A DNA stretch of 64,000 bases from Thalassospira sp. MCCC 1A01428. Its GTDB lineage: Bacteria; Pseudomonadota; Alphaproteobacteria; Rhodospirillales; Thalassospiraceae. The translations under genes were made by a program, and so were the position numbers. The DNA is taken from contig NZ_JFJZ01000007.1 of assembly GCF_002115825.1 (NCBI RefSeq), positions 1 to 64,000 of the forward strand. The letters are read 5' to 3'. Shown here one piece after another: positions 1 to 9,800 of this stretch. Positions within the stretch are counted from its first letter, which is position 1, and each line of letters opens with the position of its first letter. Below the pieces are notes generated by a model, which was not told where the DNA came from, ran no database searches, and was given only the letters and a program-made list of their open reading frames with translations.

Positions 1-1332
1 TTTGCCAGAAAGCAATTTGTCGATCCGGTCGGCCTGCGGCGGCAGGCGTTTGTCGTGTTTTTGATGTTCTTCAATGTCGATGGCAGCACGGACAAAACTG
101 TTGAGCAAGCCGTTGATCACCTCGAACCCGGCCATTTCAATTGGCAGGACATGCGGGGCATTGTAAATTTTATCAACTGCCAGCGTTTTGCAATATTTGG
201 CATCCATCCCCAGTGCCGTGTTTGCCAGCAAATCGCCATTTAATGTGCCACACAGCAGCGCGTCCTCGTTGGCAATAAAGGCATCCACCGATGCCTTGAC
301 CAGATTGCCAATCGCCTTGCCCCGCAAAAAGCCAATGCGGTCGTTTTGCGATTTTTCGGCATACCATTTTTCGGCCTTCAAATCGGTCCAGCGCTGGTCG
401 GCATCGCCTTCATATTTGTCGGGGTGGCGGGCAATCGGGGCCAGGGCGCGTTCAACTTCCTCGAAGCTGACACAGCCCAGTTCCCAGCCATCTTCCAGAT
501 CGACCACCGAATAACAAATATCGTCCGCCGCCTCGACCAGATACACCAGCGGGTGCCGCCGCCAGGCCCCGTCCAGCCCGTCATGGGCGATCAAACCGCA
601 ATTTTGCGCAATCGCGGTGGCAATGGCGCGTTCGGATTGATAATAGCCCGGCTTTTTAAGGCCGGTATATTCCTTGCGCCGTGCCGCGCTCATAGAGGTG
701 GAACGCGGATATTTGATGAAACTGCCCAGCGTGCCATAGGTCAGGTTTAGCCCACCTTCAAAGCGCTTCATTTCCAACTGGCTGATAATGCGCAGGCCCT
801 GGGCGTTGCCTTCAAAATTGCGCAAATCTTCCAGTTCCGGGCCGGACAGGCGCGATGTCAGTTCGTCTTTTGCCAGTTGGGAGGTGGTAAACCATTCATT
901 GATGGCATCTTCGCCCGAATGGCCAAAGGGCGGGTTGCCAATATCGTGCGCCAGGCAGGCGGCCTGCACCATATAGCCGATATCGGCAATGGTGATGGGG
1001 CAATCATTGCCAAGCTGTTTGACGATATGCGCCCCGGCCATCAACCCCAATGATTGCCCGACCGACCCCACCTCGATGGTGTGGGTCAGGCGGGTATGGA
1101 CATGGTCATTATCGGATAGCGGATGAACCTGGGTTTTGTTTTGCAGGCGACGAAAGGAGGATGAAAAAATCACCCGATCAACGTCTATCTGAAACGGGCT
1201 TCGGCCATCGGCAGCAGGGCGGGCGGGGCCATCAGGCCGGGTAATTTTGCCATCCACCACATCAAGACGATGGGCCGAAAGCAAATCTTCCCAGCGCATT
1301 TTTGCCGTTTTCGCCGTTTCTGCCGTCGTCAT
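1..1332 (-). CDS. dgt: deoxyguanosinetriphosphate triphosphohydrolase (dGTPase), 3' end outside window
   Basis: The reading frame stays open for 444 codons from an ATG at 1332 down to base 1, so the C-terminus lies outside the window. It encodes an HD-domain dNTPase, which cleaves dGTP or other dNTPs to nucleoside and triphosphate and helps to control nucleotide pools. The N-terminal part has the family signature SSFRRLQNKTQVHPL, followed by HTRLTHTIEV and the metal-binding LAHDIGNPPFGH motif. A DGAWRRHPLVYLVEAADDICYS-like stretch (read here in pieces) further supports a class 2 dGTPase. It probably follows the small membrane-protein gene upstream on the same strand, with about 105 bases between them. 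Confidence 0.95.
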   Translation of the reverse strand, partial: MTTAETAKTAKMRWEDLLSAHRLDVVDGKITRPDGPARPAADGRSPFQIDVDRVIFSSSFRRLQNKTQVHPLSDNDHVHTRLTHTIEVGSVGQSLGLMAGAHIVKQLGNDCPITIADIGYMVQAACLAHDIGNPPFGHSGEDAINEWFTTSQLAKDELTSRLSGPELEDLRNFEGNAQGLRIISQLEMKRFEGGLNLTYGTLGSFIKYPRSTSMSAARRKEYTGLKKPGYYQSERAIATAIAQNCGLIAHDGLDGAWRRHPLVYLVEAADDICYSVVDLEDGWELGCVSFEEVERALAPIARHPDKYEGDADQRWTDLKAEKWYAEKSQNDRIGFLRGKAIGNLVKASVDAFIANEDALLCGTLNGDLLANTALGMDAKYCKTLAVDKIYNAPHVLPIEMAGFEVINGLLNSFVRAAIDIEEHQKHDKRLPPQADRIDKLLSGK

Positions 1333-1437
1333 AAAGCTGCCATTCCCTGTTGATTAAAACCCGCAGCCGCGACTTTAGCGATGCCGCACCGCTGGTGCAA
1401 TCATCCTGCCATTTTGTTCGGTATTTAGCGGCTGGGA

Positions 1438-1860
1438 TCAGCCAAAAAACCAGCTTTGCGGATTGTTAATCGGCTTGCCTTCCATGGCCCGTAACAGGCC
1501 AATCACGTTGCGGCCAATAAACCACGCCGCGGTATAAAGCCCCATCAGGCCAATAATGGCCCAGCCGATCAGCGGGATCCACCAGACGAAAAACGTCACA
1601 ATCCCGGTCATCACTGCATATAAAATGCTGATCCAGAAAGTGCGGATGATGAAGGTATAGTGGCTGTTGCTCCAGTGATTGTCATCCTCGCGTGCAACAT
1701 AGGCGACAATCAGGGCAATCAGCCCGGTGGCATAAGCCGTAAACAGGGTGGCAATCATCAACCCGTAACAGACAATGGCGGTATTGCCGCTGCGTTCTTC
1801 GGCATATACCGGCTGTGCTGTTTGATAGGCCGGGTCCTCGGAAAAGCGGGCGTCAGTCAT
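1438..1860 (-). CDS. small DUF4870-like integral membrane protein
   Basis: A 140-residue protein with a short polar N-terminus (about 25 residues) and three to four hydrophobic segments at roughly residues 28-55, 70-92 and 93-118. The pattern of a Ser/Asn-His-rich loop between helices (HWSNSHYTFIIRT) followed by helices and a short polar tail is that of DUF4870/Tic20-like small membrane proteins. The function of this family is not established. It is encoded on the same strand as dgt and may be co-transcribed with it. The frame is uninterrupted and codon use matches the neighbours, so the gene is probably real; only the family label is uncertain. Confidence 0.8.
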   Translation of the reverse strand: MTDARFSEDPAYQTAQPVYAEERSGNTAIVCYGLMIATLFTAYATGLIALIVAYVAREDDNHWSNSHYTFIIRTFWISILYAVMTGIVTFFVWWIPLIGWAIIGLMGLYTAAWFIGRNVIGLLRAMEGKPINNPQSWFFG

Positions 1861-2014
1861 TTTGGTGTCGTCCTGTTTTGTGGGGCGTTGCCACGACGGG
1901 CGGTTTCGATTTTAAGTATATAGGATAAACAGCACAAAACGCCATTCCCGGTTGCACTTCACGAACACGTGGCTGGCATTGCAAACTCTATCCTAGACTC
2001 TGGCGAATTGATCC

Positions 2015-2034
2015 CTACATTTGGCGCCATGTAG
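2015..2034. promoter_or_regulatory. short inverted repeat in the gor leader
   Basis: CTACAT and ATGTAG form a 6-bp inverted repeat around a GGCGCC-containing centre, ending 31 bases before the glutathione reductase start. It could be a leader hairpin or an operator. No specific regulator is recognised, and short repeats of this size also arise by chance. Confidence 0.25.
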
Positions 2035-2065
2035 CGGGGATTATCCAACCCAAGGATTTATGTAA

Positions 2066-3430
2066 ATGTCGACAAGTTACGATTTTGATCTGTTTGTAAT
2101 TGGTGCCGGGTCCGGCGGTGTGCGCGCGGCCCGTGTTGCTTCGGGCTATGGCGCAAAGGTGGCCATTGCCGAAGAAAGCCGGGTGGGCGGCACCTGTGTT
2201 ATTCGCGGCTGTGTGCCCAAAAAACTGCTGGTCTATGGTGCGCATTTTGCCGAGGATTTCGAAGACGCCAGCGCCTATGGCTGGACCCTGCCGGGTGAGC
2301 CGACCTTTAGCTGGAAAACGCTGATTGCCAACAAGGATGCCGAGATTGACCGGCTCAACGGCATTTATCACAAACTGCTGGCCGGATCGAACGTGAAACT
2401 GTTCGAACACCGCGCGACCTTTAAGGATGCCCATACCGTTATAGTTGGCGACGAGGAAGTGACGGCCGAACGCATTTTAATCGCGGTGGGGGGGCATCCG
2501 ACCCTGCCCGATATTCCCGGCATCGAACATGCGATTTCGTCAAACGAAGCCTTCCATCTCGAAGACCTGCCCAAGCGTATTGTCGTCGTTGGTGGCGGCT
2601 ATATTGCGGTGGAATTTGCCGGTATTTTTGCCGGTCTTGGTGCCGAGGTAACCCAGCTTTATCGTGGTACGCAAATTTTGCGCGGTTTTGATGGCGATAT
2701 TCGCGACCATCTGGCGGCCGAAATTATTAAAAAGGGTATCGACCTCAGGGTTGAAACCAATGTGACCGCGATTGAAAAACAGGGTGATGGCAGCCTGAAG
2801 CTGACATTAACCGGTGGCGGTGACATGGAAGTCGACGCCATCATGTTTGCTACGGGTCGTGCGCCCAATACCAAGGGTTTGGGTCTTGAAGAAGTCGGTA
2901 TTGAAACCGACGATAACGGCGCGGTTAAAATCAACAAGGGCCTGCAAACCAGCGTTGAAAATGTGTATGCCGTGGGCGACGTGACGGACCATGTCCAGCT
3001 TACCCCGGTCGCGATCAAGGAAGGCATGGCCTTTGCCGATACCGTTTATGGTGGCAAGCCGTGGCATATGTCCTATCAGGCCATTCCAACCGCAGTCTTC
3101 TCGCAGCCACCGGTTGGCACCGTGGGCCTTAGCGAGGAAGAAGCCCGGGCCAAAGGCGGCGAAATTGAAATTTACAAATCAACCTTCAAACCGATGCGAC
3201 ACACGCTTTCGGGCCGTGATGAAAAAACGCTGATGAAGCTGATTGTCGATAAAACCACCGATGTGGTTTTGGGCGCACATATGGTTGGCCCCGACGCGGC
3301 CGAAATCATTCAGGGCATTGGCATTGCCGTGCGCCTTGGCGCGACCAAAGCCCAGTTTGACCAGACAGTGGCCGTGCATCCCTCGGCGGCAGAGGAATTT
3401 GTGACGATGCGGTTCCCGGTTGGGGGGTGA
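2066..3430 (+). CDS. gor: glutathione-disulfide reductase
   Basis: A 454-residue flavoenzyme that reduces glutathione disulfide with NADPH in the cytoplasm. The FAD-binding GAGSGGVRAAR loop is at residues 13-23, and the redox-active disulfide is GGTC-VIRG-CVPKK (Cys44 and Cys49). A second Rossmann motif (VVVGGGYIAVEFAG) is near residue 173, the FAD contact TSVENVYAVGD near 293, and the C-terminal catalytic HPSAAEE (His-x4-Glu) near 440. All hallmark residues and the full family length are present. AAGGA nine bases before the ATG supports this start. Transcription probably ends at the hairpin 25 bases downstream. The gene borders the AT-rich cassette that follows. Confidence 0.97.
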   Translation: MSTSYDFDLFVIGAGSGGVRAARVASGYGAKVAIAEESRVGGTCVIRGCVPKKLLVYGAHFAEDFEDASAYGWTLPGEPTFSWKTLIANKDAEIDRLNGIYHKLLAGSNVKLFEHRATFKDAHTVIVGDEEVTAERILIAVGGHPTLPDIPGIEHAISSNEAFHLEDLPKRIVVVGGGYIAVEFAGIFAGLGAEVTQLYRGTQILRGFDGDIRDHLAAEIIKKGIDLRVETNVTAIEKQGDGSLKLTLTGGGDMEVDAIMFATGRAPNTKGLGLEEVGIETDDNGAVKINKGLQTSVENVYAVGDVTDHVQLTPVAIKEGMAFADTVYGGKPWHMSYQAIPTAVFSQPPVGTVGLSEEEARAKGGEIEIYKSTFKPMRHTLSGRDEKTLMKLIVDKTTDVVLGAHMVGPDAAEIIQGIGIAVRLGATKAQFDQTVAVHPSAAEEFVTMRFPVGG

Positions 3431-3454
3431 TCCATCTATTTTTGTAATGAAACA

Positions 3455-3486
3455 ATAAAGGCGGCATGTGTCCATGTCGCCTTTAT
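3455..3486 (+). terminator. terminator of gor
   Basis: A 14-bp stem (ATAAAGGCG... with ...CGCCTTTAT) containing one G-T pair and a 4-base loop. It starts 25 bases after the gor stop and is followed by an A/T-rich stretch. Confidence 0.75.
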
Positions 3487-3652
3487 AATATTAAAATTTT
3501 AACAATACGTTTTCAACTATTTCTCTCAGCAAGAAGTGAGAAGGAGATTATTGCGAAATAAGATCAATAATTATTATACGATCAAAAACTTGCCATGTGT
3601 GTCGTCTAAAAGTAATGTTTTCTTTTGCTAGTTTTCTCTAGGGGCGATGCGG

Positions 3653-4147
3653 ATGAGCAATGCGAAGATTCGAATTAAAGTCGGTTCTATGGAACTTGAT
3701 TATGAAGGTGAGCCGTCGTTCTTGACTGAGGGAATAGAAGCTCTTTTGACTACTATGGGGGATTTGGCCGGAAGAATTCCTAAGGAATTACCTGTTTTGG
3801 CTGAAGAATCTGACGGCGTGAATTTCGCTGTATCGACTGGGAATTCCACTTTTTCTACCAATACGTTGGCTGCTTATCTTGAAGTTAAGACAGCATTAGA
3901 ACTTGTCATTTGTGCGATTTCACATCTTGAAATAGTTCAAGGGAAGACAGCCTCATCTCGTGCTGAAATTCTTGCGGAGATGAGAAGTGCAACGACCTAC
4001 TTTAATGGAAATATGGTTGGTAATCTGAGTAAAACTCTTTCAAGTCTCACTAAAGGTAAACGTATCAATCAGATTACGAAAGACACCTATTCTTTAAGTT
4101 CAAGTGAGCGTAAGAAAATAGAGGCAAAGGTTGCTGAAATCGGATGA
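3653..4147 (+). CDS. cassette protein 1: small winged-helix-like protein of unknown function
   Basis: Unrecognised 164-residue protein. The first 35 residues (KIRIKVGSMELDYEGEP, then FLTEGIEALL) resemble a beta-strand-plus-helix motif that recurs at the N-terminus of many uncharacterised bacterial proteins (recalled, not searched). Residues about 80-164 read like a winged helix: a helix with ISHLEIVQG, a repeat-like ASSRAEILAEM, NLSKTLSSLTKG, and the wing DTYSLSSSERKKIE. AGGGG at 3640-3644 is only two bases from an in-frame ATG at 3647 but eight from the ATG at 3653, so the latter is preferred. Codons are AT-richer than in the flanking genes, which suggests acquisition. The stop overlaps the next gene, so the two are translationally coupled. 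Confidence 0.75.
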   Translation: MSNAKIRIKVGSMELDYEGEPSFLTEGIEALLTTMGDLAGRIPKELPVLAEESDGVNFAVSTGNSTFSTNTLAAYLEVKTALELVICAISHLEIVQGKTASSRAEILAEMRSATTYFNGNMVGNLSKTLSSLTKGKRINQITKDTYSLSSSERKKIEAKVAEIG

Positions 4148-4853
4148 ATTAAAAAGCTGGTTACATAAAGACCTCACGCGCTTAGACAAACTGTTACTTG
4201 TGATCGCAACTCAAAATGGTGGAGTTGGCGTTTCCAAAATTGTTGAGGTTGCTGGCAGTGCTGGCTTTCGTGATGTAAAGAAATGGAACGTATCTGCGAT
4301 ACTTGGCGGCTCAAAAGGAAAGGCAATCAGAACAAACGGTTGGGAGTTGACGGATGCAGGTAAGACGCACCTTCGCAGGTTGGGCGTCTCTTCGGTTAGC
4401 CCCGGAGCTATGCAAGTTGCTTTTGATCTGCGAACTCATCTTGCCAGCATTACGGATGAGCAAACTCGCGATTTTGTTGAGGAGGCAATTAGGTGCTATG
4501 AAGCAGAATTATATCGCTCGGCTGTGGTTATGTCATGGCTTGGGGCTATGGACGTTTTACAGAAGTTTGTTCACAAACGTTGTCTGCTAGAATTTAATGC
4601 GGAAGCTTCGAGAGTCAACTCAAAGTGGAAAGCTGCAGTCTCACAAGATGATATTGGTAAGATGGGAGAAAGCGATTTTTTGGACCGGATAGAGGCACTG
4701 TCAATTATAGGAAAAAATGTTAAATCTCAGTTAAAGGCCTGTCTTGATTTGCGTAATGGTTGTGGGCATCCAAATAGTTTGAAAATATCGGTGAATAGGT
4801 GTGCTGCACATATTGAAATTTTGTTGCAGAATGTATTTGAGAAGATTAGCTAA
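4131..4853 (+). CDS. cassette protein 2: winged-helix plus HEPN-like protein (candidate RNase/toxin-type effector)
   Basis: A 240-residue protein starting at a TTG codon that overlaps the end of cassette gene 1 by 17 bases; no closer ATG is in frame. Residues about 15-80 look like a winged helix (LDKLLLVIATQN, SKIVEVAGSAGF, NVSAILGG, GWELTDAGKTHL). Residues about 95-240 are helical and contain CLDLRNGCGHPNS, where Arg208-Asn209-x3-His213 matches the R-N-x3-H signature of HEPN domains. Many HEPN proteins are metal-independent RNases in toxin-antitoxin, abortive-infection or CRISPR-associated systems, but others are inactive, so activity is not proven. G+C is visibly lower than around it: one counted 60-base stretch (4561-4620) has 24 G/C. 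Confidence 0.75.
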   Translation: MLKSDELKSWLHKDLTRLDKLLLVIATQNGGVGVSKIVEVAGSAGFRDVKKWNVSAILGGSKGKAIRTNGWELTDAGKTHLRRLGVSSVSPGAMQVAFDLRTHLASITDEQTRDFVEEAIRCYEAELYRSAVVMSWLGAMDVLQKFVHKRCLLEFNAEASRVNSKWKAAVSQDDIGKMGESDFLDRIEALSIIGKNVKSQLKACLDLRNGCGHPNSLKISVNRCAAHIEILLQNVFEKIS

Positions 4854-4978
4854 CTGACACTTATGGGAGCATCCTAAAGTGGTTAAAAATCGGTCGGTTG
4901 AATAGGCTTGTATTAACTTTTTGCAAAGTGGGTAATCTTAGTGAGTAGGTAGCAGAATTTTGTGTTGCATTTGTCTTA

Positions 4979-5443
4979 TCAAAACGCCAGCGGCGCATTA
5001 TCGACAACCTCTTTCATCACAAAGAATGTGCGGGTTTGGCGCACGCCGGGCAGGGCGATGAGTTGGTCGCCGTGTAAATGGTTGAAATCGGCCATGTCGC
5101 GCACGCGGATTTTGAGAAAATAGTCGAAATCGCCCGCGACCAGGTGGCAATCGAGAATAAACGGTAATTTGCGGCACGCGGTTTCAAATTCGGCGAAACT
5201 TTCGCGGGTGGAGCGGTCCAGCACCACGCCAACCATAACAAGGGCACCGCGTTCCACCTTTTGCGGGTCGATCATGGCGCGCACCGTGCTGACATAGCCT
5301 TCATCAAACAGGCGCTGGATGCGGCGGTGGCAGGTGGCCGGGCTGACATTCACCCGTTTGGCAATATCGGCGTTGCCCATGCGGCCATCGCTTTGCAACA
5401 GGCGCAAAATCTTTTGATCGGTGCGGTCCAGCGGCTGGGTCAT
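4979..5443 (-). CDS. acdR: Lrp/AsnC-family regulator, probable AcdR controlling acdS
   Basis: A 154-residue Lrp/AsnC protein with an N-terminal helix-turn-helix (IAKRVNVSPATCHRRIQRLFDEGYV, read here as separate helices, residues about 22-48) and a C-terminal RAM/ligand domain ending near residue 150. It is divergently transcribed from the ACC deaminase gene. In Pseudomonas and other proteobacteria acdS is activated by a divergently encoded Lrp-type protein, AcdR, so the symbol is given from family plus context. An ATG five codons upstream (5458) is also possible, but GGAAG eight bases before the ATG at 5443 favours this start. Confidence 0.85.
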   Translation of the reverse strand: MTQPLDRTDQKILRLLQSDGRMGNADIAKRVNVSPATCHRRIQRLFDEGYVSTVRAMIDPQKVERGALVMVGVVLDRSTRESFAEFETACRKLPFILDCHLVAGDFDYFLKIRVRDMADFNHLHGDQLIALPGVRQTRTFFVMKEVVDNAPLAF

Positions 5444-5614
5444 GAAATTATCTTCCATATGTGGGTGAATTTATGGAAGTGTAGGCATGGTTTGTCGATT
5501 TCAGGAAGTCTCGCGAGTAAAAATAAGCGTAAATTCGAGAGCACCTTTCATTTAAGGCGGAGTAGCATTTCCCGATGAATAATCGCAAAACAGGGAGTGC
5601 GAAAAGTGAAAAAA
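5444..5614. promoter_or_regulatory. acdR-acdS divergent control region
   Basis: About 170 bases separate the two divergent genes. The palindrome CTCGCGAG lies at 5510-5517, and a spaced TCTCG...CGAGA pair spans about 5509-5545. Lrp-type proteins often bind such degenerate inverted repeats. No assured -35/-10 pair was identified. Confidence 0.35.
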
Positions 5615-6631
5615 ATGAATTTGGGCAAGTTTGAGAAATACAGCCTGACCTTCGGCCCGACCCCGATTGAGGCGCTGCCGCGCCTGTCAGAACATTTGGG
5701 TGGAGATGTTGAACTTTATGCCAAGCGTGAAGATTGCAATTCCGGCCTGGCCTTTGGGGGCAACAAGGTCCGCAAGATGGAATATATCATTCCCGATGCG
5801 ATTAAATCGGGTGCGGATACATTGGTGACCATCGGTGGTGTGCAGTCCAACCATACCCGCCAGGTGGCCGCAATTGCCGCCAAAATTGGCATGAAATGCC
5901 GGTTGGTGCAGGAAAGCTGGGTGCCGTTTAACGATGCCGTTTATGACCGGGTTGGCAATATTTTGATGAGCCGTGTCATGGGCGCCGAGATTGAACTGGT
6001 CGATGAAGGCTTTGACATTGGTATTCGTGAAAGCTGGGAGGCCGCCCTTAGGGATGTGAAAGCCAAAGGCGGCACGCCCTATGCGATCCCGGCCGGGGCA
6101 TCGGTGCATAAATATGGCGGGCTGGGTTTTGTTGGCTTTGCCGAAGAAGTCCGTGCGCAGGAAGCTGAACTGGGTTTCAAATTTGATTATGTTGTGGTGT
6201 GTACTGTTACCGGGTCCACCCATGCCGGGATGGCGGTTGGTTTTGCCGCCGATGGCCGGGCCAACAAGGTGATTGGTATTGATGCGTCGGCCACACCCGA
6301 ACAAACCCGGGCGCAGGTTTTGGCGATTGCCGAAAAAACCGCCGATCTGGTGGAACTGGAAGGTGGCATTTCGGATGCAGACATTACCCTGATCAATGAT
6401 TACGCTTATCCGGCATACGGTGTGCCGTCTGATGAAACCAACGAGGCCATTCGTCTGGCTGGCCGCACCGAAGGCATGATGACCGACCCGGTTTACGAAG
6501 GTAAATCGATGCAGGGCATGATTGATCTGGTCAAAAAAGGCTATTTCGCCAAAGGTTCGAAGGTTCTTTATGCCCATTTGGGTGGGGTTCCGGCGATTAA
6601 TGCCTATAGCTATTTGTATCGCAACGGCTGA
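5615..6631 (+). CDS. acdS: 1-aminocyclopropane-1-carboxylate deaminase
   Basis: A 338-residue PLP enzyme that opens the cyclopropane ring of ACC, the plant ethylene precursor, to give 2-oxobutanoate and ammonia. The PLP lysine lies in AFGGNKVRK (Lys51), and [13 protein letters not shown] contacts the cofactor phosphate and substrate. The two residues that distinguish true ACC deaminases from D-cysteine desulfhydrases are both present at the family positions: Glu295 (VYEGKSM) and Leu322 (AHLGG). Counting from this ATG gives exactly the family numbering and length. A GTG nine bases upstream (5606) has a better-spaced AGGGAG and would add three residues. It lies divergent to the Lrp-type regulator gene and ends at a strong terminator. 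Confidence 0.96.
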   Translation: MNLGKFEKYSLTFGPTPIEALPRLSEHLGGDVELYAKREDCNSGLAFGGNKVRKMEYIIPDAIKSGADTLVTIGGVQSNHTRQVAAIAAKIGMKCRLVQESWVPFNDAVYDRVGNILMSRVMGAEIELVDEGFDIGIRESWEAALRDVKAKGGTPYAIPAGASVHKYGGLGFVGFAEEVRAQEAELGFKFDYVVVCTVTGSTHAGMAVGFAADGRANKVIGIDASATPEQTRAQVLAIAEKTADLVELEGGISDADITLINDYAYPAYGVPSDETNEAIRLAGRTEGMMTDPVYEGKSMQGMIDLVKKGYFAKGSKVLYAHLGGVPAINAYSYLYRNG

Positions 6632-6657
6632 TACCCTTTAAAATTGTAAATGTATGG

Positions 6658-6693
6658 CAGCAAGGAAAGTGTCCGCTTTCCTTGCTGTTTTTT
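6658..6693 (+). terminator. terminator of acdS
   Basis: Perfect 12-bp stem (CAGCAAGGAAAG with CTTTCCTTGCTG), 6-base loop, then six T residues, 26 bases after the acdS stop. Confidence 0.92.
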
Positions 6694-6843
6694 GTTTGCG
6701 CAACCCCCTGAATTATCAGCGTCATGGGGGATCCGTGTTGATGTGCAATTTTTGCGTGTTGCGTTATCGTAAAAAAACCTTTTTTCTGGTCTGGATTAAG
6801 GCTTTGCCTCCCCCTGAATGATCCAAGTGAAATTGAGGTTCCA

Positions 6844-9800
6844 ATGCCCGGCGAAAAATGGCTTTCCGCCCTGTTTCTTTTTTTGTTTTTCCTCGTTTCA
6901 CCCGTTATGTCCCAGGCCAGCGAAACCTATCGCGCCAGTTTCCCTTGCGAAAAGGCGTCAACCGGATTGGAAAAATCCATTTGCCATAATCAGGATATCG
7001 CGAAACTGGATCGGGAAATGGCGACTGTTTACAAGCAGGCGTTAGGGGAACAGGGCGACGTTGAACAGGTTGTTTTACAAACGGACCAGCGGGCCTGGCT
7101 GCGTAATTTGCGTAAAAGCTGTGTTTTGACGCCGAGTGAAAAGCCCGATGCCCTGTCGGACGCGACACGAACCTGCATTGTGGAAAACTATCGCACCCGT
7201 ATTTCGAATTTACAGGCATCTTTAACGGGGAACCTGGACCTTGAAAAGGTAACGATGCAGGCGGAAAAGGCTGTAAGCGAGGCCTGCTTTGCCTTTGACC
7301 ATGATTTAAGTGACGATCAGCCGCTTGACCTTAGATCCTATATCGAGCTGTCGCCAAAGCGCGATTATTCGGCCCGGATAGCGGACGGAAAATTATGCCT
7401 GTTCGGTCTGCCGCATTCGCAAACCACAAAGGTTACCCTGCGCAAGGGGTTAAAGGGTGTTTACGGGTTTGCCCTGGCCGATGACGTGACGCGTGATGTT
7501 ATGATGGGGGCGCGCAAGCCCGATATCGTTTTGGGGACCAACAGTTATGTTTTACCCAAAAGCGATGCGCCGGTCATTCCGGTGACGACGGTTAACCTTG
7601 ATAGCGTGAATTTGAAATTCTACCAGGTTGTGGAACGCAACCTGGTATCGACGCTGACCGCGAACCTTTTGGGCCGCGAAATGGATAACTGGGATATGCG
7701 CCGCATCCGCGACGAGGCTGGCGAGGAAGTCTGGGCCGGAAAGCTGGATATTCGTAATATTCCAGATACCGATATTGTTACCCAAATTCCGCTTTCCGAA
7801 ATGGTGGCAGATTTTAAACCGGGCCTGTATGCGCTGGTGGCAACCGCACCAGATGATGATGACACCTGGGGCAATAAACCGACCCAGTGGGTGATTGTAA
7901 CGGATATGGGCCTGTCGGCCTATGACGGGGAAAAGGGCCTGTCGCTTCAGGTGCGGTCATTGCGCACGGCACAGCCGGTTGCGGGTGCCAAAGTGCGGCT
8001 GATTGCCCGCAACAACGCCATATTGGGCGAAACCACCGCGAACAAGGATGGCTGGGCCGATTTTTCGGGGCCATTGTTAAATGGCAAGGGCGGTAAGGAA
8101 GCCCTGTATCTGACGGCGGAAACAGAGACCGGCGATTTTTCGTTTATTTCATTGCAGGAATCGGCACTGGAATTATCGGATCGGGGTGTTTCAGGCCATG
8201 TGCCGCCTAAGCCGTTGCAATCGTTTTTGTATTCGGACCGGGGAATTTACCGCCCTGGCGAAAAGGTACATCTGGGCTATTTGCTGCGCGATGACAAAGC
8301 CGATGCGCAAACCGGGGTACCTTTAACCATTGTGTTGTATCGCCCCGATGGCAAGGAAGCCTTTAAAACGGTGCAAACCCCTGATGATACCGGGGGTGGC
8401 CGGGTTGATATTGCCATATCGTCCGCTGCGGCAACCGGCAAATGGCGCATTGCCGCCTATAGCGACCCAAAGGCCGACCCGATTGGCGATTTGTCGATCC
8501 AGGTGGAGGAATTTGTTCCCGAACGGCTGGAGGTAAAAGCCACCACAACGGCCCCTTATATGGTGTTTGGTGCGGCAATCCCGCTTGATGTGCAAACCGA
8601 TTATCTGTTTGGCGCACCGGGAAGTGGCCTGCGTGCCAGTGGCAGTGCGTTTTTACAGGTTGATCATCATCCGTTTGAAAACCGGCCCGATTATTATTTC
8701 GGCCTTCAGGATGACGTTGCCCAGATCCGCAAAAACTTTGACGAAATCAAAAGCAATACCAGCGGTTATGCCGATATCAGGGTGCCGGCCTTTGAGGCGG
8801 TGGATTTATCATCGCCGCTGAAAGTGACCCTGAATGTCGAGGTTGCCGACATTGATGGCCGCCCGTCGCGCGCGAAGGTCAGTTTGCCATTGCGCAATAG
8901 CGATAGTTTTGTTGGTCTCCGGCCCGGTTTTACAGGGGATTCGTTGTCGTATGGGCAGGCGGCAAAGTTTGACGCCATTGCAGTTGACGCCGATGGCAAA
9001 GCCATCAAGGGCCGCGAATTAATGGTCGACTGGATCCGCGAGGACCGGGACTATAACTGGTTTTATCAGGGCGGGCAGTGGCAATCGACCTATGAAAAAT
9101 ATGACATGCCGGTGGGGCATGATGTTGTTACCACCGATGCTGATGGAAAAATTACCTTTGATCGTGCCTTTGACCGGTGGGGATATTATCGCGCCGTCGT
9201 GCGCGACCCGTTGACCGGCAGTGCCGCCGACCAGACCTTTCGTGTTGGCTGGTGGGCCAATGGCCAGTCGCCCGATCGCCCGGACCAACTGTCAATGAGT
9301 GTGAAATCCACCGATGTTAAACCGGGCGATCAGATTGACGGGTTTGTAAAAGCACCGTTTGACGGGCGCCTGGTGGTGACTGTGGCGCAGAAAAACGTTA
9401 TGTGGCGCAAGGAATATGACCTGTCGGGCGATGGGGTTGAATTTCACATTCCGGTCGAGGCAAAGTGGGGCAACGGGGCCTATGTTTTGGCAACGGCCTA
9501 TCGCCCCGGCCTGGATCAGGACCAGCGCGGACCGGTGCGCTCGGTCGGGGCGCAGTGGGTTTCGTTTGGCAAGGAAAGCCGAACGATGACGGTTGATTTT
9601 GACCTGCCCGACGAAGTGCGCCCCGGCACCAGCCTGTCGGTGCCAGTTCAGGCCACAGGCCCGGTGGTTGGTACAGAAAAGGTTCGGGTTAACGTTTTTG
9701 CCGTGGATGAAGGCATTTTACGTTTAACCGGTTTTAAGGCCCCGAAACCGGAACAGGATTTGTTGGGACAGCAATATTTGCAATTATCCTATCATGACCT

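Noticed and set aside
3540-3632. Short TTG-started frame behind AAGGAG before the HEPN cassette
   Set aside because: About 27 codons, no resemblance to any known peptide, and AT-rich sequence yields such frames by chance.
3455-4978. Mobile-element ends or attachment sites around the AT-rich cassette
   Set aside because: No transposase, integrase, tRNA gene or matching direct repeats could be found at either side, so the mode of acquisition is left open.
5687-6577. 296-codon open frame antisense to acdS
   Set aside because: The sense strand encodes a full ACC deaminase; the antisense product looks like random His/Arg/Gly-rich sequence.
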